Shown here in pieces: positions 44,351 through 56,507 of a stretch of DNA of 64,000 bases. The notes beneath the pieces are model-generated. The model was given only the letters and a program-made list of their open reading frames with translations. It was not told the DNA's origin and made no database searches. Every line of letters begins with the position of its first letter. Positions within the stretch are counted from its first letter, which is position 1. The position numbers and the translations under genes are program-made. The stretch is taken from assembly GCA_029449235.1 (NCBI GenBank), contig JANATG010000002.1, forward strand, positions 4,092,001 to 4,156,000, read 5' to 3'. This stretch comes from Linnemannia schmuckeri. Lineage: Eukaryota; Mortierellomycota; Mortierellomycetes; Mortierellales; Mortierellaceae.

Positions 44351-47272
44351 ATGCTTCGTAACACCGGCTACCAAAAGTCCTCAGGAGGCTCCACTGTCGG
44401 CACCCCCTCCATGAAACGCACAACCGTCGCTTCACCTTCAAACATCCCCACACCCAGCACCCCCGACGGCGTTTCCGCTTCAGAGATGGCTCGCAAGCGA
44501 CAGGTCAGGAAGGACGACGCTATTCGCAAAAAGCTTGACCAAGAACTGGGCAGAAAGAAGGCTTCCACCAGAGCCCACGGTTCAACCCGCCCTGTCCAGG
44601 GCACCGTCGGATCTCTTCGGTATGTACATCTATAACCTTTCTTAACACAGAAGGGAGAAGGGAGAATGACGACCTTGTCTGTCGAGATAATCAAGTTCCG
44701 TCTGTTTATCGTTTCGGGAAGGATTCTGACTGACGTTTTTTTTTTTTTTTTTTTTTTACTTTCCCCTCGTTTTGTATTTGTGACCTTTTAGGCCTTCCCC
44801 AGCATTGACCCTTCCCGATACAGCGATGGTGATTGATGCAGCAAGGTAAAGAATGTGTACCCAGTAATATGACGTCCAGATGGTTAGTTGTTTAGAATTA
44901 GGAAGCAAAAAAAGACAAGAAAGCCTCTCTCACACATGTTATTCATCTCTGTTCTTTTCTGTTCGCTGTTCCTCCGCTTAGAATTATGGCCGCCAAGAGG
45001 TAAGCACACATGTCGTACAACACATGACGTCCATTGGTCTTTTTAAGCCAGCTTTTTTGGACAGCTAAAGTGAGGCATGCGGGAACATGATCAAAAAAGA
45101 AGTCAATTGCTCACCTATCCGATACCCTCTTTGTCTCATAATCCATCCCCGCCCTTGTACCGGAATGTAGAGCCGATGCCGTACTTGTCATCGATGCACA
45201 GGAGCAGACCCTTGTTGGTAAGTTCCTTAACATCAGCAACCAAATGGCCACCTAAAGAACCAAACGCGGGACCTCCTTATTCTTGCTTCCCCTAGAAAAC
45301 GAAAAACAAGGATCACAGAAGGAACTGATGGACAAAAGAAACAAAAGGGATGAAAAAAGAATTGGCGCTCGGATTTGACTGGTTGAACTAACCGGAGAAA
45401 TCGATATCATTGGCTAGGTATCATGACCGACAAGGATCTCGCCTTCCGTGTCGTTGCCGAGGGGCTCGATGTCCGCAACACCCTCATCGCCCAAGTCATG
45501 ACCAAGGTACTTATCGTTACCCCACTTTGTTTATTTGTTGTCGTTGTTCTCTGTCGACTTGGATATTGATGGATAGTAGCATTGGTCATGTTTTAACTTT
45601 TTGTTGCTCTCTTACGTGTCTTTAGAACCCCTTCTGCGTGACAACCGATACCAATGCTACAGATGCGCTCAACAAGATGGTCAGCGGTGGATTCCGTCAT
45701 TTGCCTTGCTTGAACGCGGATGGTAAGAAAAATGATGACCGTTGCATTTCCCTCTTTTATGGCTGCAAGAGTTGATATTAACATGACGCTTGGGAACTTT
45801 TCTCACGCTTATAGGCGATGTTGTTGGTTTGCTGGATATCACAAAGTGCTTGTACGAGGCATTGGAGAAGCTGGAGAAGGCTAACAAGTCATCCAAGCAG
45901 CTCGTCGATGCTCTTCAGGGAATGCAATCGGAATGGTCTCAATCAGCCAATCCCGACTTACAAAACTATGTCGATCTTGTAAGTACTGGCCGTTTTCGAT
46001 TGGCATGTGTCTTTTTATCTTTTCATAAATGCAACCATACTAACAAGATCTTTCGGATACCTTTTTTTTATAATCGATGCTCTTGTGATAGATGAGAGAA
46101 AAGATGGCATCACCCGACTTGAACACGATTCTGGACGAGCATCATGGCGTGGCGGAGATTGGCACCAGGACGTCGGTCCGTGAGTCTGCTCGCATCATGA
46201 AGCAGTGCCACACCACTGCCAGCTTGGTTATGGAGGAGGGTCGTATTGCTGGAATCTTTACTACCAAGGTATGCAGGAATATGATTTTCAGCATACTTTT
46301 AGAGCTTATTCTTTTCTTTGAACACATCATCGATTGGACCGCAAATTAACAAACAATTGCGTATTCTTTCAATTTACTTTATAGGACATTGTTGTCAGAG
46401 TGATGGCTGCAGGATTAGAGCCCGAAAGGACTTCGGTGATCCGTGTCATGACACCGCACCCAGACACAGTCCCATCCAACATGACTATTCTGGACGCTTT
46501 GAAGAAGATGCATGACAACCACTACCTTCATTTGCCTGTCGTGGATGGTCAGGGTCAGATGGCTGGTTTGGTGGATGTTCTCCAGGTCTCCTTTGCAATG
46601 TTGAACCAGATGAACACTATTCAAGGCGATAGCGCATCTTCGGAAGGTCAGGGTCCTGTCTGGAACAAGTTCTGGGAGTCAACCTTTGCTAGGGAGGAAA
46701 CTGGCTCAGAAATTTCGGCTTCGGATGTTCGGTCAGGATATGTTGCAGCACAATCTGATATTCATTATGGCAGTGGTAGCGTGATGGACTCTTCACTTCG
46801 CCTTGATTCGTCAGGAATGGCTCCTCTCTCTGGAACAGACGAGGTTGGAAACGAGTTCACATTCAAGTTCCAGGAGAGCAGTGGACAGGCTCACCGATTC
46901 TCCTCAAGCACGCGGTCGCTCGCTGAGTTGCGCAACAAGATTATCGAGAAGATTGGCGGGCTAGAGGCAGGTACTGACGTTGTGCTGAGCTACTGCGACG
47001 AGGAGGGCGATAATGTTCTCATCCTTCAAGATACCGATATTGTGGATGCAGTCCAGATGGCATACCGGAGCCAGTCGTCATTGGTTCGCCTCTCAGTGAC
47101 GATCTCTTCAAAAGACTCCAAGAAGACACCGGTGCCTGAAGGAACAGCGTCTCGCGCTCCCGGTCTCGAGGCTGGCCCTGGTGGATTAAACCCAGTCATT
47201 ATCTCTGGAGCAGTCGGACTTGGTGTTGGACTTATCCTCGCCCTTGCATTCACATTCATGAAAAAGAACTAG
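44351..47272 (+). CDS. CBS-domain and PB1-domain protein with C-terminal membrane anchor
   Basis: Nine exons: 44351-44619, 44792-44845, 44982-44999 (18 nt), 45171-45217, 45418-45506, 45626-45722, 45815-45978, 46092-46268, 46385-47272 (600 aa). Four CBS motifs can be seen: AMVIDAARIMAAKRADAVLV with GIMTDKDLAFRVV, then VMTKNPFCVTTDTNATDAL with GLLDITK, then GTRTSVRESARIM with GIFTTKDIVVRVM, and VMTPHPDTVPSNMTILDAL with GLVDVLQ. A PB1 domain follows (FTFKFQ ... VVLSYCDEEGDNVLILQDTD). A hydrophobic helix VIISGAVGLGVGLILALAFT ends MKKN, a likely tail anchor. CBS pairs bind adenosyl ligands and PB1 mediates heterodimers; the cellular role of this fungal/plant family is poorly defined. Confidence 0.93.
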
Positions 47273-47529
47273 AGCTCCTTTTTTTTTTCTTTATCAGCTT
47301 TTCTTTTCCTTACTTGCTTTTTTCTCCCACATCTTTTCTCCCTTACGACTTATGCATCATAAATGAAAATGAACGAATCACTATCCTATGCGTCTAGGCT
47401 TTATCTGAGAGTGCTTTTGTTTAGGTGTCCCATATAGTGCAAAGTGCAAACCAAGTTTATTTTCGGACTGTTCGTCATTTACAATGAGCGCATGACACCC
47501 CAGATATCTACATCAGTCTTTGCGATGCT

Positions 47530-47849
47530 ATGTCTCAAACGTGGGTATGTGCGAGACTTCGTAACTTTAAGGTCACCTGTAGTATTCCTGAGCTGCTTCT
47601 TGGACCTACCCAAGAATCCCAACTACAGCAGGAAGTCTGGCGTCGAACTCTCGAACGAGGAGAAGCAGCAGTATGGAATGCTCGAGCGTCTGTACCGACA
47701 GATCGGCTTATTGAAAGAGTTGTCGTACGTGATGACCATGGTGACCATGAGCTGGGAAGAGATTCGTTGAATGGGCGACTCACTGGCCAAGACTCAAGGC
47801 TACCGAGTTCTTCCACAAAACCGAGGTGCTGATCGAGCCGTTCGCCTGA
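47530..47849 (+). pseudogene. F-box/LRR gene fragment (relic)
   Basis: Pieces of the C-terminal half of the F-box/LRR protein (intact copy at 6621-8564) occur in order but in different frames: WVCARLRNFKVTCSIPELL (intact: WVCTRLRHLDLAVSIPPLP), then YGMLERLYRQIGLLKELSYV (intact: TILERLYRQIGSLSQLTHL), then WATHWPRLKATEFFHKTE before a stop (intact: MATHWPNLEIAEFFGKDD). The F-box end is absent. The frame shifts and truncation show it is dead. It lies on the opposite strand from the intact gene. Confidence 0.7.
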
Positions 47850-48036
47850 GTGAGGGCACAATACAGGGATCTGTTGCTGGTCCTGACGCGGTCCTTCAGA
47901 CTAGGTTATCTTTCAGCCTAACTGTGAACTGCGCGGCCGAACGAGGGCATACACATATTGATGGGGGGTTTTTTTTCTTGTGGACTGACGAAACATTCTC
48001 GATTTCATTTTTTTTTCAATCCTCATTTATCTCACC

Positions 48037-48148
48037 TTTTTTTTTTTTTTTTTTTTTTTTTTCCTTTGTGCTCACCACCTTCCAGAACTGTACTTAACAC
48101 AGCCACAATCGCAAATCGTAATCCAAAAAAAAAAAAAAAAAAAAAAAA
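48037..48148. repeat. T26 run followed by A24 run
   Basis: An uninterrupted run of 26 T (48037-48062) and one of 24 A (48125-48148) are separated by 62 bp. Together they form an inverted homopolymer pair in the spacer between the F-box relic and the 3' end of the ITFG1-like gene. Confidence 0.85.
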
Positions 48149-48467
48149 GTCGTCCACCTGAATATTAAAGCAAATGGATCTGTGTTGCCCTGTGTTTTCT
48201 TTTGCTAGTATGCATGGATGATATAGGACAATCTCGCGTGGTTAAGACTACACAAACAAACAAAAAAAACTCAATCAACAAAAACAATGAACCTTCTTCA
48301 TTGCGCTTGCAGTTTATTTTTTCTGCTCTTTGAGCCAAAGCTGTACCTGAAATCCGGGAACCAGCTTTTTAACTCTCGACATACCCATCAGTCTATCACT
48401 TCTCCCAATGACATTCAAAAAAGAAGAGCTTTAATTTTCTTTGTGACAAATTATCCAACGAGTGTAT

Positions 48468-51429
48468 TTACAGGGCGTCAAAGTTGATGATATGAAGCGC
48501 CTTTTTCCTCTCCTTCTCATCTTCACGCTTCTCCATCCAATTGAGTGAAACGACCACACCAGCTAGGATGGCAATCGCCGTGACCAGCGTAACAAATACC
48601 CATGGAACATAGTCTCCCGGACGAACATACAGCTCCAAAGTCCACTCGCTTGGTCCACCCTTGTTCTCAGCCCACGCAGCCGCCGCCGCTGCTGCTGCTG
48701 CCACAGCATCGGGATCAGCCTGAGCTCCTGGAGTGGCATTTAATCCTCCAACAGGAGGTCGTGACTCATCCTCTGCCTGGTATGGGATAATGATCAACTG
48801 CGAGTTAGGGATAACACCTGAGTACGTCGTATAATGCTCTGGCTGGTTCCTCGTCACGCCCACAAACAACTCCTCGACATAGTTGTTCGTCCGTCCCAAT
48901 CCGAACAATGAGTAAGGCAACGACAGACCCATGTAAGAAGACGATGGGTACTGAGCAACCTGGTTAGCGCGCTTCTTGCCCGAAGTGTCCAACACTGTAA
49001 ACTTGAAGGTCGCTCCTGGATAGTTGACTCCAAACGGTTTGGCACCGTTCTTGGCCGGTTTGGTATCGTAAGGTCCGCTCCATGTAGGACTGACACCGTT
49101 CGAGGCAAGGGTTTTGAGAAAGAAGGCGTCGTTGAAGTAGTTGTTGTGAATCATAGTAATGGCCCTTCCTGCGGCCTGTTGACCATTCGTGTTCCTTAGC
49201 AGCATAATGTCCACCGTGCCCTATGACAATGAAAAGCAAAAGCGTTAATTTTGGTTTCATGGCTTTTCTTGTTCCACATTAAAGTCAAATAAATAACCCT
49301 GCTAAAGACTTTACATCCTCGTCGAGATCCAAGAAGGCAGCGGCACGAACATCCTGTGCAAGGTTCAGAGCCTCAGCGCCATCTGTCACTTTGACAAAGC
49401 TACGTCTCTTCTTAGTTACTGCAGAGGGCACACAGGTCTCGTCTGCGCAAAGAACAGACTGGAAGAGGGTCGCGCTTGACGGCCTCCTGTTGTCGCCAGG
49501 TGTACCACTGACGACCAGCAGATCTGGATACCCATCCAAGTTGTAGTCGCCCACATGAATCGACACTGGCAACTTGCCCTTGAAACCGGGGTCCATCAGC
49601 AACAGCCGCTGTCCTTCCGGGAGAACATTCGCCAACGGGAATCGCACGAGGCCCTACCAAAATTCATTTGTATAGTTTTCGATTAGAATATTTAGTTCAA
49701 AACAAAAGGTTGCAACAATAATCACGTTAAGATCCAATATCCTTACCCCTGGGACAGTGTTGTGGTCTGGGTCGACACTGAACGAGAATCCTGGATCTTC
49801 AACGCACAGGTTGGTCACCTGTCGGCACTCTTTCTGGCCCTTGGACGTGCACAGGGGGATCTGCTGATTGTAGTAGACATAGATCGAGCACTGGCCATGA
49901 GCGTCACAGCCAGGGACGACCATATCAACCGCACCGTCACCATCGATATCTGCAAAGGTGACCTGTCCAGCGCCATCCGGTAAAAGTCCGCTCACTCCAA
50001 AACTGAATCCTGCATCCTTGTTATTCACATAGACCACGTAGCTGTACTGTTGCTTTGCAGCATCATAGCAAGTCAAAAAGAGGTCTATTTTCAAGTGCAA
50101 AATAATAAGTTCGCCAGTTTACGCGACCTTCCTATTTGATGCGTATATACATACTTTGTGGGTAAACAAAGTGTGCTTACCTGCAAGACAGTCTCCGTTG
50201 AGATCGACAAATGCGCTTGAATGAGGGTCCGAAAGTGTGCAAGCCGGTCCAGCCTCGCCCGTAAAGTTCATAGGCACACTAACGAAATAATAGAACGCCA
50301 ATTTTTCCACGTCAATTCCAGTGCAAGAAAAAAAAGTGTCATCTGTGCTCCCATATCCCCTCGACATCCTGGTCCGCCAATGCTAATAACGTTCGACGCT
50401 TACACTTCAAAGATGGGTCCGTCGGGGTTGGCAGGAGAGTAAATGTTCCTCCAGACTGACAATGGACTGACTCCCGCCTGGTATCCTTCAGCCTTATATC
50501 CAAGAAGATCCGTAAGCATATCTCCGTTGTAGTCAAAAGTGATGGGTTGCTGGGCTGTCGACGATGGCACGGTAATGAACTTTTCATCTATTTCGCATAA
50601 AACAAAACGTCATGACCCAATTATCAACGTTCTTAGTGCTGATGCAGTAATATATCCACAAAGGCTATTTCTGTTGGACTCCAATGTTATCATATCCGGT
50701 TGAGACGTACTCCATCCGCTGTCAATGTTGCCGAGATATACCCGCATCATAAGTTCACCGTTGGGGTTATGTACTGGGTCCGTCTGGCCCATGATCAAAA
50801 CATCCAGTTTGCCGTCGTGATTGAAGTCTCCTGGGACAATGTTGGTGATGATGAAAGGTGGTGTCTGAGAAATCGTCACCGTTGCATTTGGAAGTAGACT
50901 GAACGCCCACTCGGCTAGAAAACAATAGAGCAAATAAGTATATCAGATGTTAGCCTCAGTGTCCCATAGACCGGTGTTCGTACCTTGTTCTACTTCAGGC
51001 TTGGCATCCAGTCATCTTTTCAACGCGATAGTTAGGTGCAAGTACCATGGTCCCAGAGGTATATACTGAACGAGGTCTGATCATCGCTTAGCATGATAAT
51101 GTCGGTACTAGGAAGCAATAGCGCCGACAGAAAGAGAAGAAAGAGCATATCGGGTGAGCAAAGAGTGCTCGTCAGCGCAACGGGCGTCCAGAAACAAAAG
51201 AACCGTTCACTTTTAGGATGAACACAACAGCAAGTCTGAGTGCAACGACAGTAAGCAAGACGTACTATTTGTCACCATTAAAGTCTCCAAAGGCAGCGAC
51301 GGTTCCCTTGACGTCGCCGAGATGGACGTTGGCATCGACATTGTACAGTCCACTGGTGGGATATTTTCTAGCAAGAGTCGATCCGACAGCGCATGAGAGC
51401 GCGAGGACAGCTGTAAGAATTGTCTTCAT
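48468..51429 (-). CDS. ITFG1/LINKIN-like FG-GAP repeat type I membrane protein
   Basis: Eight exons: 51266-51429, 51046-51107, 50711-50914, 50404-50587, 50181-50278, 49747-50084, 49315-49653, 48468-49220 (713 aa). Residues 1-21 (MKTILTAVLALSCAVGSTLA) are a signal peptide. The ectodomain contains integrin-type FG-GAP repeats with Ca-binding loops: DFNGDK, DFNHDGKLD, DYNGDMLTD, DLNGDCLAD, DIDGDGAVD, DYNLDGYPD and DLDEDGTVD, i.e. a seven-bladed propeller. The end is VPWVFVTLVTAIAILAGVVV (transmembrane), then the cytosolic tail NWMEKREDEKERKKALHIIN-FDAL, as in animal ITFG1 (TIP/LINKIN). LINKIN supports cell adhesion in animals; its fungal role is unknown. A poly-Ala stretch near 640 is a local oddity. 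Confidence 0.93.
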
Positions 51430-51992
51430 CGCCTTGTGTATTTGTTTTATGTCGTGTGTGTGTCTGCGTGTGTCGTGGTGTGTAAGCCCCTGTCAGTGTC
51501 CAGTCGGTGTCCTGTGAGTCTGTGTGTGAAGAGTTGTTTGGAGAGTATTTGATAATCACTTCTGGTGTCGGCGTGAGTGGGTAGGGTGTGTGTTGAGGTG
51601 ATGAACAAAGAATGGTTTGAGAAGGCGAAAGCTCTCAGAGTTGCAGGTCGCTCTGCCACGACTTTTTCTTTGAACTTGTGACTGATTTCGTCGGGCACGC
51701 AAAATTTCAGTCGACACCGGGATCGACTACATTTAACATTTGCGATCTCTGTACACTGACACCCCTCACTGGGTGCCCCTAGACTTTTGTCTACGATAGG
51801 AATATTATTTTGTCCGCACACCTCAACTAATAACACTTTAGCAACATCACCATGGCAAGTATTGAAAAAGACCCGGATTTATTTACAAGTGTTTCATATG
51901 GCGGCAGAATCAATGGGGAACAGGAGTATGTACAGGTTGCTGAGTTCTGCAGCTAAAGAAGAGGAATGAGGGAGACGACAGTATAGCTTGTC
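51430..51992. promoter_or_regulatory. Promoter of the ITFG1-like gene
   Basis: About 560 bp upstream of the ITFG1-like start, reaching the 3' end of the cNMP/F-box gene. A TG-rich stretch (GTGTGTGTCTGCGTGTG-type, 51455-51475) is the only notable sequence. No gene seen. Confidence 0.35.
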
Positions 51993-54900
51993 CTAGACAA
52001 TGATAACAAGTCCAGGCCGTTGTTGCGCCAATGCCCATTCCTTGCCTCTCTTCAGCGCATCCATCTTCTTGCTCAACTCCCCACCTGCCTGCGATCCATT
52101 GTGGCGCGCAGCAAGCGATCCGCAAGAACCCGTGTTAACGGGCTCAACGCCGCTGCTTTCCAACGGAGTAACTTCCTGAGGCGCCACCTCCACCATGGCC
52201 ACCTCTGGTTCCTGAGGGGCGACAGGAGCAACTGACTGAACCTCGGGTTGAGGCGGCGAATCGATCACAGCATTGTCCAGAGGATGCAGTGCCGCCGCAA
52301 CTGCTCCAGCCTCACCTAGATCCGGCTGAGTTGGAGCCTGTGGTACAGGGCCCTGTTGCTCCAAAGGCGTGGGTGCTGGTGGCGCGATGGCCTGAGCTGA
52401 CACATCCTCACTCAAATCTCCACTTCCGATCCCTGAGCAACAGCTAATGTTCAGCCTCTTGAGACTCGAACATCCGTTCAAAATCTCACGGACACCATGC
52501 TCCGTCACACGAACACAGCCTCGAATTTCCAAATCCTCCAACATGTGACGGCCAGGGTTCAAAGCGTCAAACTGCGCCAACTGGTAAAGACTGGCATCAG
52601 ACACCGCCGACCCACAAAAGGACAGATCGATCTTCTTCAGGAGCACACAGCTATCCGAAAGGGCCTCCAAAGCGATATCTGTCAATGCGCAACAGAACGA
52701 GAGTGAGATGGACTCAAGTCGGGGCATGTTGGGTGATAAAGCCACAATGGCCTCGTCTGAAAGGAACGTGCAGTCTGACAGGTACAGCTCCTTCAACTTG
52801 GGGAAGCAAGCCTCCTTTCTAGGAATCGCTACTGGTTGAGGAAGGCTTCCGTTGGTCATGTCTGGTACTGGTTCTTGATCGAACTTCTCCAGGCTGAGCG
52901 AGATAAAGGCCTCGGGCGAGATGGTCGTGCATCGCTGAAGGTTCAAGTACTCCAGTTGACGCGACCCAGACGAGCAGAGATGGATAAAACTCCTGTCCGT
53001 TATGTTCTTGCAGTAGGAGAGGTTCAGGTGTGAGATCAGAGGGCAGCCTGGGAGGTCAGGGGAGATGACAGGGGATCTCCGTGACTTGGTCACTGGCTGA
53101 GGGGCAACTGTCTCTTGAGGCACTCCATTGGCGGCCATAGTAGACCTGGGGTAAAGTCCAAAAATAGTCTCATCACCGAGTTTTCTGCAGTTGGAAAAGT
53201 CGATCGACCGAAGCTTTGAACAGTGCATGCCCAGAGATCGAAATCCTGCATCCGTTACGTTCCAGCAGCTGTGCAAATCGAGATCCTGGACGGCGGGAAT
53301 GTGAGAGGCCAACATCGAAAGTCCCTTATCCGAGATCAAGAAGCAATCTCTCAAGGAGACACGGGTCGTTCTTGCCGGGTTGCGGCTTAGGATGGAGCTG
53401 CAAAGGTCTGCTAACACAGCATCCGTCACGTCTTTCTTGTACATCGACAGGTCCAGATCCCGGACGAGGTCGTTATGCTCCATGATCTTGTGATCCCAGT
53501 CCTTGCAGACGCGTCTTGCCCTCAAAAGCGCTGTTATCGGGAGACCTTTCAAGACTCTAAGGACAGTCGACTCGTCCAAATCCTGAAAGGTTGCTGGTCC
53601 TGTGCGCAACTTGATAGGCTCTGTTAAGGCGACGGAGGCAATGCCGGCAGCCATATCATGCTCGTCCTGTGCTGCACTCTCGGCTGCTGCTTCCTGGTCG
53701 GGGACAGATGGCTTGGCAGTCGCCATGGCGCTAGAGGTAGCAGGTGCAAACGTTGTGTCGACCATCGTCTTTGCTTGAGCTGTCTCCGCCAATTTCATCA
53801 GATCCTGTTGGGACCACACAGCAACACTGGCTCGTCTCCGCTTGGGGTTGCTCTCCACCAGGCCACGGATAGTTGGGTTTCGGCTCATGGGTGGCTCGGG
53901 GCCATTTTCTTGAGCGGGGGGAATAGCGTGTTGCTCAAAGTAGGGCTGCTCAGGAGGTGCGACAGGCGGCATTGGGGTGGCCATGGGGGCCTCGTCGAAT
54001 GGACTCCACTGTGCAACTGCAAGCGGGGCCAATGACTGTGCGACCGACAGGCGACGACCTCTTGGGATCTCTCCAGTAATCGTCATAGGCAACACCGAGA
54101 TTGCTATTTCATTCATAATATACAAAGAGACACTTTAGCAATCACATATCGGACAAAATAATGTGTGCAAACTAGGTTCAACTGTATTGTTTGTTACCTG
54201 CTGGATGACCTGCTTCGATGGGATGAACTGGGTCCTGAGATGAGCGCCTGGTGGGAGGGGTTGAGGTGTCGGCGGTGAAGCCTGTTTGCCCCGGAACAGA
54301 GGTGTCCTGGGGCTGAATACTTTGTATTGGCAGCTTTTGGACAGGCGAGTGAACAGCATCCCGAGGTACATTCAGAGACCGATGGTTAATCTCTCCGTCG
54401 ATATCCATGGGTCCTGTAGAGTCATCTTGCATTCCTTGGTCTGCGTTGTTGCGACTGTTGTGGATCAGCCAGTTGTTGTAGAGTCGGTTTCCCTCTGCCG
54501 TGATGGTCTCTGCTGCGCCTGGCACTGCCTCAAAGACAGCCTCGAGATTATCCTTTGTAAGGACAAACACATCAACCTGAGAGACGGCCTTGACATTGGC
54601 GATACGAGGCACATCCAGCAACACGGCGATCTCGCCAAAGAATTGACCGTCTCGGAAACGGGCCAAGACCCGAAGGTTGTCATCGGAGAGAATCTCGACC
54701 ATGCCCGAGGTGACAAAGAACATTTCGCGACCGATCTCTCCGCGCCGGATGATGGTCTCGCCGAGGTTGTAGGTGCGTGGCTCTACCTTGAGGGAGAGCA
54801 TATGAATGACTTCGGACGAGCAGCTTTGAAAGAGTGGGACCTACATTATTGTCCAGGAAAATCCAAGTAAGGAAACACGACGATGATTGATGGATGATAA

Positions 54901-55990
54901 AAAAAAGATTAGCTTCTTTTTTTTTTCACTGTTACTGACTGACACACTGACACACTGTGATTTGATCATGACGACTGCTATCAGTACCCAATTGGACGCC
55001 GTAAGAACTCACCTTGCGGATAGCGCTATGGATGTCACTTTTGGCAAAGCTCTCCGAATTGGCATCATCCTGACCCTGGTCCGGTCCTCCAGAACCACCA
55101 TCCAGAGTACGTCGTACAGAGATCGACTGTCGTCGTTTGAGGTACATCTGGTACCGCTCCTGTGTCTGATATCCAATCGCCTTCGCTGTCTCAGGACATG
55201 ACTCCATGACTTTGACAAGGTCGTCTCCTGAGAGGATGGCGATGGTGCAGCGGTTCTTTGCAAGGACATCCATAGATCGTGGTACCCTGTAGAGGACACC
55301 GATATCGCCGAAAAAGTTGTTTTCCTTGATCTCATAGTAGGTCGCCTCATTATCGTGAGACACGACCTTAACTGTCCCGCGAAGGACGTAAAACATCGCG
55401 CTAGACTGCTCCGATCGGCGAATGATGTGGTCTTGGGGATGATAATGACGAATGTGCATACTCGACGCTAGCTGTTGGATTCCCTCAGGTGTAGAGTTCT
55501 TGAAAAGTGGGTGCTCTGCGAGCGACTGCCAGAGTTTTGGTGGGAGGTTGGTGACGGGAGTATGGGCTGTTGGCGAAGTCGGTGGTGAGGAGAGCGAGGT
55601 AAATCCCTGTCCTAGTTCTGATTCGAAGGGGTGTTGCTGAAGTGGCGGGAGCGCGGGTCGCTTGAAGGACGTGCGTCGAAGGCCCTTGACGGGGGATTCT
55701 GGCGGAGTCCTGAGAGGTGGCGGTATTGGGTTCTCGCCTGAGTGGAAGAGGTCGAGATTGATCTTTGGAGACTGGACTCTCGCTGGTGAACTAGAGAGGG
55801 GTGACTGAACGACGGGTGGCGGTGCAGGTGAGGAAGGACGGCTGTTGTCGAGGGTGTTGAGGAAAGGCGATGCGGCCTGGTCGGTGTTGGAGGAGCTGAC
55901 GTCGGGGTCGAGAGGGTCTAGAGGGTCGCGCCTATCGACGGCAGCGGCCTTATTGGATAAGGTAGACGACGGATCTGTTGGCCACAACAT
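51993..55990 (-). CDS. Tandem cyclic-nucleotide-binding domains fused to F-box and leucine-rich repeats
   Basis: Exons 55013-55990, 54198-54840, 51993-54103 (1,243 aa from the first in-frame ATG at 55990). The frame stays open upstream to 56083 with SKRRRPSADSD, so a further 5' exon probably carries the true start. Two cNMP-binding domains are visible: residues about 155-275 (LFKNSTPEGIQQLASSM, FFGDIGVLYRVPRSMDV) and about 327-445 (IIRRGEIGREMFFVTSG, FFGEIAVLLDVPRIANV), the latter with the Gly-Glu and Arg of a phosphate-binding cassette. An F-box follows at about 712 (LKGLPITALLRARRVCKDWD), then AMN1-like LRRs (LKELYLSDCTFLSDEAI, LESISLSFCCALTDIAL). The Pro/Gln/Ala-rich tail ends GKEWALAQQRPGLVIIV. 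Likely a cyclic-nucleotide-responsive SCF adaptor, by inference. Confidence 0.88.
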
Positions 55991-56324
55991 CAAATCTGAA
56001 TCAGCCGAGGGACGACGTCGTTTGGAGGAAGGCGCCGAGATGGAAGGGGAACGTCCTGGTCGTTTAAGACACACCACTTTTTATCCTTCAGAGTGGCTCT
56101 TTTTGGTGCAAGGAGAAGGGGGCCAGCAGCAGTTAGAGCTGGTGAATGGGCTAATAGGTAAAGATACAATAGTTACGTGGATCAAGGTAGGGAGGGATGG
56201 GAGTAATATTATGAAGATGCAAGAGCGGGATTAGAAGTAGTTTTGTTGTAAAAGTGAAGAGGAAAGAGTGGGAAGTGCAAAAAGAAAGAGAAACAGAGAG
56301 AAGAAAAGACGAGGGTTAGAAAGG

Positions 56325-56348
56325 AAAAAAAAAAAAAAAAAAAAAAAA
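56325..56348. repeat. A24 homopolymer
   Basis: An uninterrupted run of 24 A on the + strand, upstream of the cNMP/F-box gene. ORFs crossing it are artefacts. Confidence 0.85.
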
Positions 56349-56431
56349 GTAAAGTTTGTCAATGCAAACGCATGATGCGTCTTTGTTTGTATTTGTATTT
56401 GCTTTTGTATTGTTTGCTTGTGTCCACAAAA

Positions 56432-56507
56432 GGGAAAGGAAACGACAAGGGAAAGGAAACGACAAGGGAAAGGAAACGACAAGGGAAAGGAAACGACAAG
56501 GGAAAGG
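56432..56507. repeat. 17-bp tandem repeat, four copies plus partial
   Basis: The unit GGGAAAGGAAACGACAA occurs four times without mismatch at 56432-56499, followed by a partial copy to about 56507. It lies in the spacer upstream of the cNMP/F-box gene and explains the repetitive ORFs predicted on both strands. Confidence 0.95.

Noticed and set aside
54286..54870. 194-codon + strand ORF opposite the second cNMP domain
   Set aside because: It is antisense to a well-supported exon and has no independent features.
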